This document shows, one piece after another, positions 17,159 to 24,981 of a stretch of 64,000 nucleotides of DNA (positions are counted from its first letter, which is position 1; each line of letters starts with the position of its first letter). The notes under the pieces are model-generated. The model had not been told where the DNA came from. It searched no databases and saw only the letters and a list, made by a program, of their open reading frames with translations. Where the stretch lies: assembly GCF_000799715.1 (NCBI RefSeq), contig NZ_JUHG01000013.1, positions 682,001 to 746,000 of the forward strand, given 5' to 3'. The DNA is from Martinezella rhizogenes (GTDB taxonomy: Bacteria > Pseudomonadota > Alphaproteobacteria > Rhizobiales > Rhizobiaceae). The position numbers were made by a program, and so were the translations under genes.

Positions 17159-18397
17159 TCAATTGGACGAGGACTGAGCGGCCACCGCGACCGATGGTGA
17201 GGGCACCGATTGGCACTCGGGATTCGACGTGGCGGCGGTGAAGAGCGGAGCATCGTTCCAAAGGGTTCCGTTCAATGTCTCGCGCTCACCCAGATCGAAT
17301 ACTGTGCGCATATAGCGGTCATTGAATGGGTCGGCGATGTCATAAGGAATTTGGCAGTCGATTGACGCAACGTGAAATGTAGCGCCGGTTCGGCGTGCCC
17401 AGCCGTACAGCGCCATCAGCGCATCCCGCTCCTGTGCCTTGATCAGCGTGGCATATGCCCGCGCCATGACGGGCAATGTCCGCTCGGACGTGTTGGAAAA
17501 TTCAGGCATGAGCGCATTGTTGACGAGCACGAAAATATTGAGTCTCCGGGTCTGCGCCCGAGGCGCATGCCACGCCGACGCCAGCACCGTGCTCGGGAAG
17601 GTGAGAATTTGCGAGGAGGAGCCGCCATCGGAGTGGAGCTCCTGAAAATGCCTGTCTCCCGCCTGCACTTTGATCAGCACGGGCGGATATACGCCGGGAA
17701 TGCTTGCGGAGGCGACAAGCACGTCACGAAATAGCTGAAGGGCGCCCGGCCGGCCGCTTGTGGCTATGGCGCCCATATTCCAGACCACCGCTCTCTGTGA
17801 ATCGAGATTGGAGGTAAGAACCAGGAGCCGGCGCCCGTTTCGATGTTCTCTCGCGATCGCGTCGAAGACGTCCTGCGTGATGTACTGATCGACCATGTTG
17901 CGAAGCGTCCGTCCGCGCAAAAGGCTCTTTCCAAGCATCTGATTTGGCAAAAGCCTGCGATCGACGAGGTTCTTTGCAACGCCGCTGGTGTAGAGCCGGG
18001 CGATCAGATCGTCATAGGATGATCCGAGAAAGGCGAAGGGAGCGATGAGCGCACCGGTGCTGACGCCGCTGACGATGTCGAAGCGCGGGCGTTTGCCTGT
18101 CTTCGTCCATGCCGACAGCACGCCGGCACTGAAGGCACCCCCAGCCCCGCCTCCCGAGATCATCAGGTAATTGACGTCTTCCTGTGCGGCGGTGGGTTGC
18201 CAGTCAAAGGCGTCTTCCCACGACCTGGAGCCTTCGTCCAGGTAGGATCTTACCCCCGGAAACCCCGGAACCTCGGCGGCGGCGGACTGGTCTGCGCGGT
18301 ATTGCGGGCGCGAGGCGGTCATGCAGCCCGCAAGGGGAAGAAGCAGGATGATCAACAGGCAAAGAGATCTGCGGTAGGCTTGGCTGCGGTTCGGCAA
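17159..18397 (-). CDS. Patatin-like phospholipase lipoprotein
   Basis: Predicted lipoprotein of 412 residues. The lipobox LAGC places the acylated cysteine at residue 25. The patatin catalytic set is complete: oxyanion-hole GGGAGG (82-87), nucleophile Ser113 in GVSTG and catalytic Asp257 in SDGG. It probably hydrolyses acyl lipids at the envelope. The frame opens with TTG at 18397, with CCGGAG 8 nt upstream, and this start is needed to include the signal peptide. No lipid pathway genes adjoin it, so its substrate is open. Confidence 0.88.
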   Translation of the reverse strand: MPNRSQAYRRSLCLLIILLLPLAGCMTASRPQYRADQSAAAEVPGFPGVRSYLDEGSRSWEDAFDWQPTAAQEDVNYLMISGGGAGGAFSAGVLSAWTKTGKRPRFDIVSGVSTGALIAPFAFLGSSYDDLIARLYTSGVAKNLVDRRLLPNQMLGKSLLRGRTLRNMVDQYITQDVFDAIAREHRNGRRLLVLTSNLDSQRAVVWNMGAIATSGRPGALQLFRDVLVASASIPGVYPPVLIKVQAGDRHFQELHSDGGSSSQILTFPSTVLASAWHAPRAQTRRLNIFVLVNNALMPEFSNTSERTLPVMARAYATLIKAQERDALMALYGWARRTGATFHVASIDCQIPYDIADPFNDRYMRTVFDLGERETLNGTLWNDAPLFTAATSNPECQSVPSPSVAVAAQSSSN

Positions 18398-18560
18398 CGC
18401 GGATACTCCGGGGAAAGCTGTCGCGTCATGCGTGAACCGTTCTTAGCGTCGGCTATGGGCGCGGATATGTTCCGCATATTTCCGTTGGTGAATGCCGTGT
18501 GACCAAACCGTGGCCGAGTCTAGCAAATCGACGGACCGCAAGCGCGGCATCGTCAATCCG

Positions 18561-19373
18561 CTAGGCGCGTGCGACGATGACATGCGCCTGGATATTTCCG
18601 GAGACAGGGCCTTCGCCATACTTCTTTGCAATCGCGTCGGCGGCGCGGTCGGTAACGGTCTTCAAGGCCTTCGGGTCGCGAGCTTCGATCTCGTTGCGCA
18701 ATGGAGTCCCCTGGCAGTAAGCAGTCGCGGCGGCGCGGGCGCTTGAAGCGTCGCTTCGATGTCGAAGCGTCGTGATCTCGATGGCTGTGAAGCCTGCCAT
18801 CCGCAATTCTGCTTCGATCAGCCCGACATCGTGATACCCGTGCGGCGTTCGAGCGAGGAACCGGGGTGGATCGCTCGGGAAAATGCTGCATGCGACATCC
18901 GTCACTATGCGAGCAAAGTCATTTTCCTCGATGCGATCCCACACATTGAAGAGAAAGCGGCCGCGAGGTTTGAGAACGCGAAGCGCCTCTCGATAACCGG
19001 AGACCCGGTCGGGGAAGAACATTGCGCCAAACTGGCAGACAACCGCATCGAAGCTTTCATGCTCGAAGGGCAAGGAAAGCGCGTCCGCCTGTTGCCAGAC
19101 GATACGCTCGTCCGCGCCCTGTCGAGCAGCGGCTCTTTCGAGCATGGGTTGATTGAGATCGCTGACGATGTAGCTGGCGCTTTTATCGAGAAGCGGCGCC
19201 AACGCTCGCGTAACGACACCGGTTCCCGCAGCCGTTTCCAGAACTTGGGCGGGAGCCGCTTCCGCGACCCGGCGGGCTAGGTCAAATGCATAGGGCTCAA
19301 AGATGAGAGGCACCATATAGGTGTCGTAAATCTCAGGGATGGATCCCGCGAACAGCTTGTCCATGGCAGGCAT
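18561..19373 (-). CDS. Class I SAM-dependent methyltransferase
   Basis: Cytoplasmic enzyme of 270 residues with the Rossmann methyltransferase fold. Motif I is ETAAGTG (46-52), followed by a motif II-like acidic strand (YIVSDLNQPMLERA), the loop ADALSLPFEHESFDAVVCQFGAMFFPD and LKPRGRFLFNVWD. This pattern matches the UbiE/Methyltransf_11 group, which acts on many small molecules. Neighbours do not hint at an acceptor. The ATG at 19373 is used; another ATG lies three codons downstream. Confidence 0.87.
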   Translation of the reverse strand: MPAMDKLFAGSIPEIYDTYMVPLIFEPYAFDLARRVAEAAPAQVLETAAGTGVVTRALAPLLDKSASYIVSDLNQPMLERAAARQGADERIVWQQADALSLPFEHESFDAVVCQFGAMFFPDRVSGYREALRVLKPRGRFLFNVWDRIEENDFARIVTDVACSIFPSDPPRFLARTPHGYHDVGLIEAELRMAGFTAIEITTLRHRSDASSARAAATAYCQGTPLRNEIEARDPKALKTVTDRAADAIAKKYGEGPVSGNIQAHVIVARA

Positions 19374-19502
19374 AAGTGATGATCCTATCGCGCCTCAGGC
19401 TCCGATGGCCAATAGGAGTATACATCGGCAGGGCCTCCGACGCCATCGCCTGTTATTCATCGAGCCATCCGTCGCACGCAACCCGAATGACTGCTCCAGT
19501 CC

Positions 19503-20159
19503 CTACCCTGTCGAGTCATTCGTGGAGAAACTATCCCTCATGGCGCGCAGGATGATCACCGCCGATGCCGCACCCGGATCGACGTGGCCTAGCGAGCGCT
19601 CTCCCAGCCTTGCCGCCCTGCCGCGCGCGGCAATCATAGACCGGGTCGAATTCGCGCCGGTTTCCGACGCCTCCACGATGCTGTTCCAGAGCTCGCGCGT
19701 TCCGCATTGTTTTGCCCGTGCATTGACGGCCGCTTCGGTCGCGGGAATCCAGGCATCCAGCATAGTTTTATCACCGCGCTGCCCCTTGCCACGCTCCTTT
19801 ATGCCGGCCGTCATTGCTTCGACGATCGCAACCTGGCGAGCATCCGAAAGGGACTCGTCCTGCTTGAGCGCTTGCGCTGCTTTTCGGAATGCAGTCGCAT
19901 AGAGCGGGCCGGTGGATGCGCCGACGGCGTCCAGAAACGCCGAGGCGGCAACCGTAAAAATATCCGACGGAAGCACTTGCTCCAGATCGAGTTTTGCGAG
20001 CGCGGCATTCACGGCCATGAAGCCGAGAGCCATGGTGATCCCATGATCCGCGTCTCCGATGGCGCCGTCGAGTTCCGAGAGATGATCCTTCTCCGCGGTG
20101 ATCGCTATGGATATGCGTTGAAACATGCTGCTCAAACGTCGCGCCGCGTTTTCCGGCAT
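19503..20159 (-). CDS. dhaL: Dihydroxyacetone kinase subunit DhaL (copy 1, distal)
   Basis: ADP/ATP-binding kinase subunit of 218 residues. It keeps the Mg-binding aspartate triad in LDGAIGDADHG, the phosphate-contacting GASTGPLY, the GDKTMLDAW motif and the C-terminal ARLGERSLGHVDPGAAS, so it should be active. DhaL carries the nucleotide and passes phosphate to the ketose bound on DhaK. The ribosome site GGGAGGA precedes the ATG. It follows the SorC-DhaK fusion gene by 58 bp and is probably its direct partner. No DhaM or other PTS gene is visible in the window, so the phosphate donor is unclear. Confidence 0.92.
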   Translation of the reverse strand: MPENAARRLSSMFQRISIAITAEKDHLSELDGAIGDADHGITMALGFMAVNAALAKLDLEQVLPSDIFTVAASAFLDAVGASTGPLYATAFRKAAQALKQDESLSDARQVAIVEAMTAGIKERGKGQRGDKTMLDAWIPATEAAVNARAKQCGTRELWNSIVEASETGANSTRSMIAARGRAARLGERSLGHVDPGAASAVIILRAMRDSFSTNDSTG

Positions 20160-20217
20160 AATCTTCCTCCCAGTCCAGGAGATCGCGGCGGTTTTCTCCG
20201 ACCCGCGTCTCGCATCT

Positions 20218-22314
20218 TCATCCCACCTTCAAAGCGGCGGTATCGCAAGGATGGTACAGCAGCTCGGTCAATTCCTGATCGAGGTGCAAAATCGATATGG
20301 ACGCGCCGACCATGTCGAGCGACGTGCAGTAATGCCCCACCCAATTCGCTTCTATCCTGATGTCCTTCGCGCTCAGCCGCTGCTCGACGCGCCTGAACAG
20401 GATGTAAAGCTCCATCAGCGGCGTTGCGCCGAAGGAGTTGATCAGCACGGCGACACGGTCGCCGGGCGTCGGCTTCATTTCCGCGAAAATGCGGTCCATT
20501 ACCCTGTCGGTGATTTCGTCGGCCGTCATCATCTTCTCGCGGATGACGCCCCGCTCGCCGTGGATGCCCATGCCGAACTCGATATCATCGGGACCGATCT
20601 CGAAATTGTGCCGGCGCGTCTGCGGCAGCGAGCAGGGCTCCAGCGCAACGCCCATCGTATAGGTTCGATCATTGGCTTTGCGCGTCGCGGCCTCGCAGGC
20701 ATCCAGCGACAGCCCGCGATCACAGGCGGCTCCGGCGACCTTGAAGATGAAGAAGTTCCCCGCAACACCGCGGCGGCCTTCCCTGTCCTCCACCGGAGAG
20801 GAGGCGATATCGTCCGTGGTGAGAATGGTGCGGACATCGATCCGTTCGTCCTGCGCCATCTCGGCCGCCATCTCGAAATTCATCACATCGCCGGCATAGT
20901 TACCATAGACGAAAAGCACGCCCTCGCCGCCGGATGCAGCCCTGGCGCATTGCAGGATCGGCGTGGGCGGTGGCGACGAAAAAATATTGCCGACGGCAAC
21001 CGCATCGGCAAGGCCCTTGCCGACATAGCCGACGAAGCAGGGTTCGTGGCCGGTGCCGCCGCCGATGACGAGCCCGACCTTCCCCGGCCTCGGTCCTGTC
21101 CGGGCGACAAGCGCGCGATTGGATCCCTTGATGGGCGCGACATGGCCAGCATGCGCCTTGACGATGCCGTCGAGCATCTCGTCGACGACATCGTCGGGAT
21201 TGTTCAAGAACTTCTTGATGTGAGTGCGAAAGCTGCTGGGCAGTGGCACTGTATTGTCCGTTCGCGAGCGCTGCGAAATCTTCTGGTCGATCTCGGTTAC
21301 GCCGTCGGCGTTGAGGATACCCCGACCGGTGGCGGCATCGGTGATCAGGACATTGATGTAGCCGCCACGCAGCGCCGCGAGGATCGCCGGCACTTTGTCG
21401 AAACCGCCCGCAACCGCGATGCGCAGCCCTATCGCCTTCAGCATGTCGAGGGATATGCCGATGGTCCGGTCATCAAGCGGTCCGGCGACCGGCTCTCCCT
21501 TCGGATCGATGAAGCGGCCGGCCACGACCCCGACGGCGTTCTTCGCCAGATAGTCCTGGAGCGAGACGGATTCAAAGAAGCCGCTGCTGTGGATGGTCGA
21601 ATTCGGGCGCAGCGACGAGATGCCGAACAGCGCCTTGTTGGCTTTGGAAAGCGTTGCGAACTGGTCTTCCACCAGCGGTTCCCGCAGCAGGATGTTGCGC
21701 ACCTCCCCGGTCGAAACGATCGCCGGTGCGGTGATATTGATCAGCTTTCCGCCGACCGCATTGGCAAAAGCCGCCGCGCAGAGTTCCGGCGTATAGGCAA
21801 AGCGCGCCCGCGTGCCGCCGGTCGCCTGGACGATGGTGACATCCTGGAGATTGGGTACGGACGCCTGCTCGGCTATCGCCAGGACCGTTCGCCCCCAGGC
21901 GACAGCCAGGGTATCACCCGATTTCAAAAGCTTGGCGATCGCCTGGGCGCCCGCCGTGCCGAGACGATCGATCAGCGGTCGCGTTCCGTCGTCACTGGGA
22001 ACGACCAGGCAGTCATGCAGGCCGAAATGGCGTTTCAGCTCCATGGCAATCGAAAGCGAACTCAGGCGTGACGGCTCGAGGGAAATGTTCACGATCCCCC
22101 GGCTGCGGGCATCGGCCAGATAGCTATTCACCGTCGCGCGCGAAATACCCATGATCTCGGCGATATCGCCCTGTGTCCTGCCATCCTCATAATAGAGCCA
22201 GCAGGCCCAGACGTAGGGATCGTCGCCGTAGCGCAGCGGCATGGCGTCCGATGTTTCCGGCACGCCCGCCTTGCCTACACCGGTTTTTCCGACTGAAGAT
22301 GTCTTGCCTGTCAT
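20218..22314 (-). CDS. SorC-family sugar-binding regulator fused to a complete DhaK ketose-kinase subunit
   Basis: Bifunctional protein of 698 residues. Residues about 32-75 form a SorC/EryD-type HTH (GRTQGDIAEIMGISRATVNSYL), 90-345 the sugar-phosphate sensing domain, and about 360-698 a full DhaK domain ending like free-standing DhaK. All three DhaK catalytic residues are present: His423 in GGGTGHEP, Asp476 in NYAGD and His585 in GIHGERG, the last forming the covalent hemiaminal with the ketose carbonyl. The chain should therefore sense, bind and help phosphorylate its substrate as well as bind DNA. ATG 22314 is preferred; a TTG at 22356 is possible but lacks a ribosome site. It lies in the sugar operon between two dhaL genes. 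I recall the architecture as an automatic annotation class, but know of no mechanistic study. Confidence 0.92.
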   Translation of the reverse strand: MTGKTSSVGKTGVGKAGVPETSDAMPLRYGDDPYVWACWLYYEDGRTQGDIAEIMGISRATVNSYLADARSRGIVNISLEPSRLSSLSIAMELKRHFGLHDCLVVPSDDGTRPLIDRLGTAGAQAIAKLLKSGDTLAVAWGRTVLAIAEQASVPNLQDVTIVQATGGTRARFAYTPELCAAAFANAVGGKLINITAPAIVSTGEVRNILLREPLVEDQFATLSKANKALFGISSLRPNSTIHSSGFFESVSLQDYLAKNAVGVVAGRFIDPKGEPVAGPLDDRTIGISLDMLKAIGLRIAVAGGFDKVPAILAALRGGYINVLITDAATGRGILNADGVTEIDQKISQRSRTDNTVPLPSSFRTHIKKFLNNPDDVVDEMLDGIVKAHAGHVAPIKGSNRALVARTGPRPGKVGLVIGGGTGHEPCFVGYVGKGLADAVAVGNIFSSPPPTPILQCARAASGGEGVLFVYGNYAGDVMNFEMAAEMAQDERIDVRTILTTDDIASSPVEDREGRRGVAGNFFIFKVAGAACDRGLSLDACEAATRKANDRTYTMGVALEPCSLPQTRRHNFEIGPDDIEFGMGIHGERGVIREKMMTADEITDRVMDRIFAEMKPTPGDRVAVLINSFGATPLMELYILFRRVEQRLSAKDIRIEANWVGHYCTSLDMVGASISILHLDQELTELLYHPCDTAALKVG

Positions 22315-22397
22315 GACTGTCCGCGGTTCCCTTTTGTCGTCCGAAGATGAAAGCAATAGAGCATGTTTGCAAATGCTTCTTCAGAGAAAGGGGCGGC

Positions 22398-22429
22398 GCG
22401 CGACCCCATCGACAATAATGGGATCGCGC
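22398..22429 (-). promoter_or_regulatory. Stable hairpin in the leader of the SorC-DhaK gene
   Basis: GCGCGACCCCAT-N8-ATGGGATCGCGC forms a 12-bp stem with one mismatch in the 154 bp gap between dhaL copy 2 and the fusion gene. On the minus strand it is followed by CCCCTTTCTCT rather than a T-run. It could be an attenuator, a partial terminator that lowers regulator expression, or an operator. Confidence 0.5.
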
Positions 22430-22468
22430 AGCCTTGGGAGATCCTTGTGTGGGCGAGTATCGCGGTAC

Positions 22469-23110
22469 CTATTGAAGCCTCTCGCGCGCGCCGAAAGAGA
22501 GTTCTCTCAATATGATCGCACACGATGTCGCCCCGGCATCCAGCACGCCCAGCGAGCGTTCGCCGAGACGGCTCGCCCGGCCGATCTTCGCCACCAGATT
22601 GAGCGTCGAATCCCGGCCCGCTTCGGCCGCCGCCGCCAACGCATCGAGCGCGTCGGCAAACGACTCGCCGGCCGCGATCGCACTATCGAAGGCTTCGGTT
22701 GCCGGAACGAGCGTGTCGAGGAGCGTCTTGTCGCCGACTTTCGCCGCACCGATTGCCTGGATGCCTTCAAGCCCCGCATGCAGCATCCGGCTATAGGTCG
22801 CGCTGTCTATGGCGTCGACGCCCTCCAGCTTCTCGGCGAATTCGATGAACATCACACCGTAGAGCGGTCCCATCGAGCCGCCGATCTCGGTCATCAGAAC
22901 GGTGCCTAGCGTATCAAGCGATGCGGCTAGCGACAGATGCTTGCCCTTCATACGCTCCGCGGCCATGCCGAAGCCCTTGGCCATATTGACGCCGTGGTCT
23001 CCGTCGCCAATCTTGCCGTCGATCTCGCTGAGATAGGCGCGATTTTCGACAATCCGGTCGGCCATTGCCAGGACGATATCGCCGGCCGTTGCGTTGCTAA
23101 ATGTCTGCAT
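22469..23110 (-). CDS. dhaL: Dihydroxyacetone kinase subunit DhaL (copy 2, proximal)
   Basis: Nucleotide-binding kinase subunit of 213 residues with an intact Mg site (IDGKIGDGDHG), GGSMGPLYG, VGDKTLLDTLVPA and ASRLGERSLGVLDAGATS. The start at 23110 has GAGGGAGA 7 nt upstream; the frame extends 14 codons further without homology. It follows dhaK by 13 nt, so the two are expressed as a kinase pair. The C-terminal motif differs from copy 1 (LGVLDAG against LGHVDPG), which may mark separate partners. Confidence 0.93.
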   Translation of the reverse strand: MQTFSNATAGDIVLAMADRIVENRAYLSEIDGKIGDGDHGVNMAKGFGMAAERMKGKHLSLAASLDTLGTVLMTEIGGSMGPLYGVMFIEFAEKLEGVDAIDSATYSRMLHAGLEGIQAIGAAKVGDKTLLDTLVPATEAFDSAIAAGESFADALDALAAAAEAGRDSTLNLVAKIGRASRLGERSLGVLDAGATSCAIILRELSFGARERLQ

Positions 23111-23123
23111 GGATCTGTCTCCC

Positions 23124-24116
23124 TCAAAGCAACGTCGTGCATTGGACTTCAACGTCGAGAAGCTCTTTCAACTCGTCGTCGAGAGCCAGCACCGTCAGTG
23201 TCGCGCCGACCATCTCGAGCGAGGTGAAATAGTTGCCGACATAGGTCTTGTAGATCTTGAGGCCACGCGCGGTGATCTGCGTTTCGATCGTGTCGTTCAG
23301 AATGTAAAGCTCGTTGACCGGCGTTGCGCCGAGACCCGAAACCAGGACCGCCACCTCGGTGCCGGCGGCAAGGTTATGATCGTCCAGAACGATCTGGCTC
23401 ATGGTTTTGGCGATTTCCGCAGCTGTCTTGAGGGGTTCCACGCGAACCCCCGGCTCGCCATGGTGACCGATACCGACTTCCATGGTGCCGGGCTCGATCT
23501 TGAAATTCGGATGGCCGACGGCCGGCAGCGTGCAGGGGCCGAGACCGATGCCGACGGAGCGGCAATTGTCGATCGCCTTCTGGGAAATGGCACGCACTTC
23601 TTCGAGGCTCGCGCCCTTCGAAGCCATGGCGCTGCCGATCTTCCACATGAAGATTTCGCCGGCGACACCGCGACGCTTCTCGCGCTCCTCCGGCGGGGCC
23701 GAGCACACGTCGTCATTGGCAACAACGGTCGCAACCTCGATGCCGTCCTTGGCCGCGAGCTTGATCGCCATCTTCACATTCATGTTGTCGCCCGCGTAAT
23801 TGCCGTAAAGGCAGATCACGCCGCGACCGCCATTAGCCTCGCGAACGGCGTCGTAGAAGCTCTTGGCCGTCGGCGAAGAGAAGAGCTCACCGACGGCGAC
23901 AGCGTCGAGCATATTCTTGCCGGCATAGCCGATGAAGGCAGGCTCATGACCGGAACCGCCGCCGGTGATGACTCCGACCTTGCCGGCATGGGGCGCATTC
24001 TTCGCGACGACGACGCGCGGGTTTTCGGCAAGGCGTACGGTCCCCGAATGCGCCTTGACGAAGCCCTTTACGGTGTCTTCGACGACTTCATCGGGATTGT
24101 TGATGAACCGTTGCAT
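23124..24116 (-). CDS. dhaK: Dihydroxyacetone kinase-type subunit DhaK, stand-alone
   Basis: Ketose-binding kinase subunit of 330 residues. Catalytic residues are His57 (GGGSGHEP), Asp110 (GNYAGD) and His219 (GHHGEPG), so it can bind a short ketose through the hemiaminal mechanism. The extra histidine next to His219 and the C-terminus CTTLL, instead of the classical LNWG-like end, set it apart from the fused DhaK. Homologues phosphorylate dihydroxyacetone or erythruloses in tetritol pathways. It is preceded by an SDR and followed by dhaL, so the likely route is uptake, oxidation of a polyol to a ketose, then phosphorylation. Confidence 0.93.
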   Translation of the reverse strand: MQRFINNPDEVVEDTVKGFVKAHSGTVRLAENPRVVVAKNAPHAGKVGVITGGGSGHEPAFIGYAGKNMLDAVAVGELFSSPTAKSFYDAVREANGGRGVICLYGNYAGDNMNVKMAIKLAAKDGIEVATVVANDDVCSAPPEEREKRRGVAGEIFMWKIGSAMASKGASLEEVRAISQKAIDNCRSVGIGLGPCTLPAVGHPNFKIEPGTMEVGIGHHGEPGVRVEPLKTAAEIAKTMSQIVLDDHNLAAGTEVAVLVSGLGATPVNELYILNDTIETQITARGLKIYKTYVGNYFTSLEMVGATLTVLALDDELKELLDVEVQCTTLL

Positions 24117-24149
24117 AGTGTCTCCTGTAGGATGCCCGAGCGCCTGCGC

Positions 24150-24923
24150 TCAGAGAATTGTGTAGCCGCCATCGATCAAGAGATCGGCGCCATTGATCAT
24201 GTCTGCTCCTGATGAGGAGAGGAAAACGGCGGCCGCCGCGATCTCCTCCGGAAATGCGAAACGGCCCGAAGGAATGCGCTTTTTCGCCGCCTCGCCCTTT
24301 TCACCGGACCACGCCTTCTTGCCGAGCTCGGTCAGGACGATGGTTGGGGAAATGGTGTTGACGCAGATGCCGTGCTTGCCCCATTCGGCGGCGAAGGTCT
24401 TGGACATGCCGATGACGCCGAATTTGGAGGCGCAATAGGCGACATGTTCCTCGATCGCGACGGTGCCGGCCTGCGAGGCGAGGTTGATGATCTTGCCGCC
24501 CTTGCCGGCTGCGATCATCGCGCGGCCAACCGCCTGGGTCACCAGGAAGGTGCCTTTGAGGTTGATGTTGATCGTCTTATCCCAGTGGTCCTCAGACAGG
24601 TCTTCGGCGGGCGCGAGGAAAACCACGCCGGCGCTGTTCACCGCAATGTCGATCTGGCCGAAGTGCGACAGGACATCGGCGATAGCCTTGTTGACGGAGG
24701 CTGCATCTGCAACATCGCAGGCGAACGGCTTGGCATCGCCGCCCAGTTCGGCAGTTTTTGCCCTGGCAATATCGACATTGATATCCAGAACCGCGACTTT
24801 CGCGCCCTTGGACGCAAAGGCAGCCGCGACCGCGGCGCCAATGCCGGATCCACCGCCTGTCACAACAGCGACTTTGCCGGAGAGCGGGAAATTCAAATCA
24901 ATGTCTGGAGCTTTATCAGTCAT
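24150..24923 (-). CDS. SDR-family dehydrogenase of the DhaK operon
   Basis: NAD(P)-dependent oxidoreductase of 257 residues with a classical SDR fold: cofactor loop TGGGSGIG (22-29), an acidic residue after beta-2 (VLDIN) that favours NAD, NSAG and the catalytic YxxxK in AYCASK. The start at 24923 has GAGGC about 10 nt upstream. Lying between the importer binding protein and dhaK, it is the best candidate for oxidising an imported polyol to the ketose that DhaK phosphorylates. Tetritol dehydrogenases are one possible match; the substrate is inference. Confidence 0.9.
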   Translation of the reverse strand: MTDKAPDIDLNFPLSGKVAVVTGGGSGIGAAVAAAFASKGAKVAVLDINVDIARAKTAELGGDAKPFACDVADAASVNKAIADVLSHFGQIDIAVNSAGVVFLAPAEDLSEDHWDKTININLKGTFLVTQAVGRAMIAAGKGGKIINLASQAGTVAIEEHVAYCASKFGVIGMSKTFAAEWGKHGICVNTISPTIVLTELGKKAWSGEKGEAAKKRIPSGRFAFPEEIAAAAVFLSSSGADMINGADLLIDGGYTIL

Positions 24924-24948
24924 CTTGTTCAAGCCTCGATAGGGTGGA

Positions 24949-24971
24949 GTGGGGCGAAACTTTCGCCCCAC
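24949..24971 (-). promoter_or_regulatory. Hairpin after the sugar-binding-protein gene
   Basis: GTGGGGCGAAA-C-TTTCGCCCCAC is an 11-bp perfect inverted repeat (about 9 bp of usable stem) starting 10 nt after the binding-protein stop. There is no T-run after it on the minus strand. This fits a 3' mRNA-stabilising hairpin that raises binding-protein output over downstream enzymes. Confidence 0.65.
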
Positions 24972-24981
24972 CGGATCGATT

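Noticed and set aside
19484..19522. A terminator at the end of the DhaL copy 1 gene (CGAATGAC-N23-GTCATTCG)
   Set aside because: The repeat overlaps the last codons, has a long loop and no T-run; too weak to annotate.
20125..22071. A 648-codon open frame on the plus strand, opposite the SorC-DhaK gene
   Set aside because: It lies wholly antisense to a gene with clear domains, has no recognisable domain and is arginine/aspartate-rich as expected for a mirror frame of GC-rich DNA.
23124..24116. A frameshifted single-chain ATP-dependent Dha kinase (DhaK-DhaL split by error)
   Set aside because: DhaK has a proper stop, and DhaL has its own ribosome site and start 13 nt later, so they are true separate subunits.
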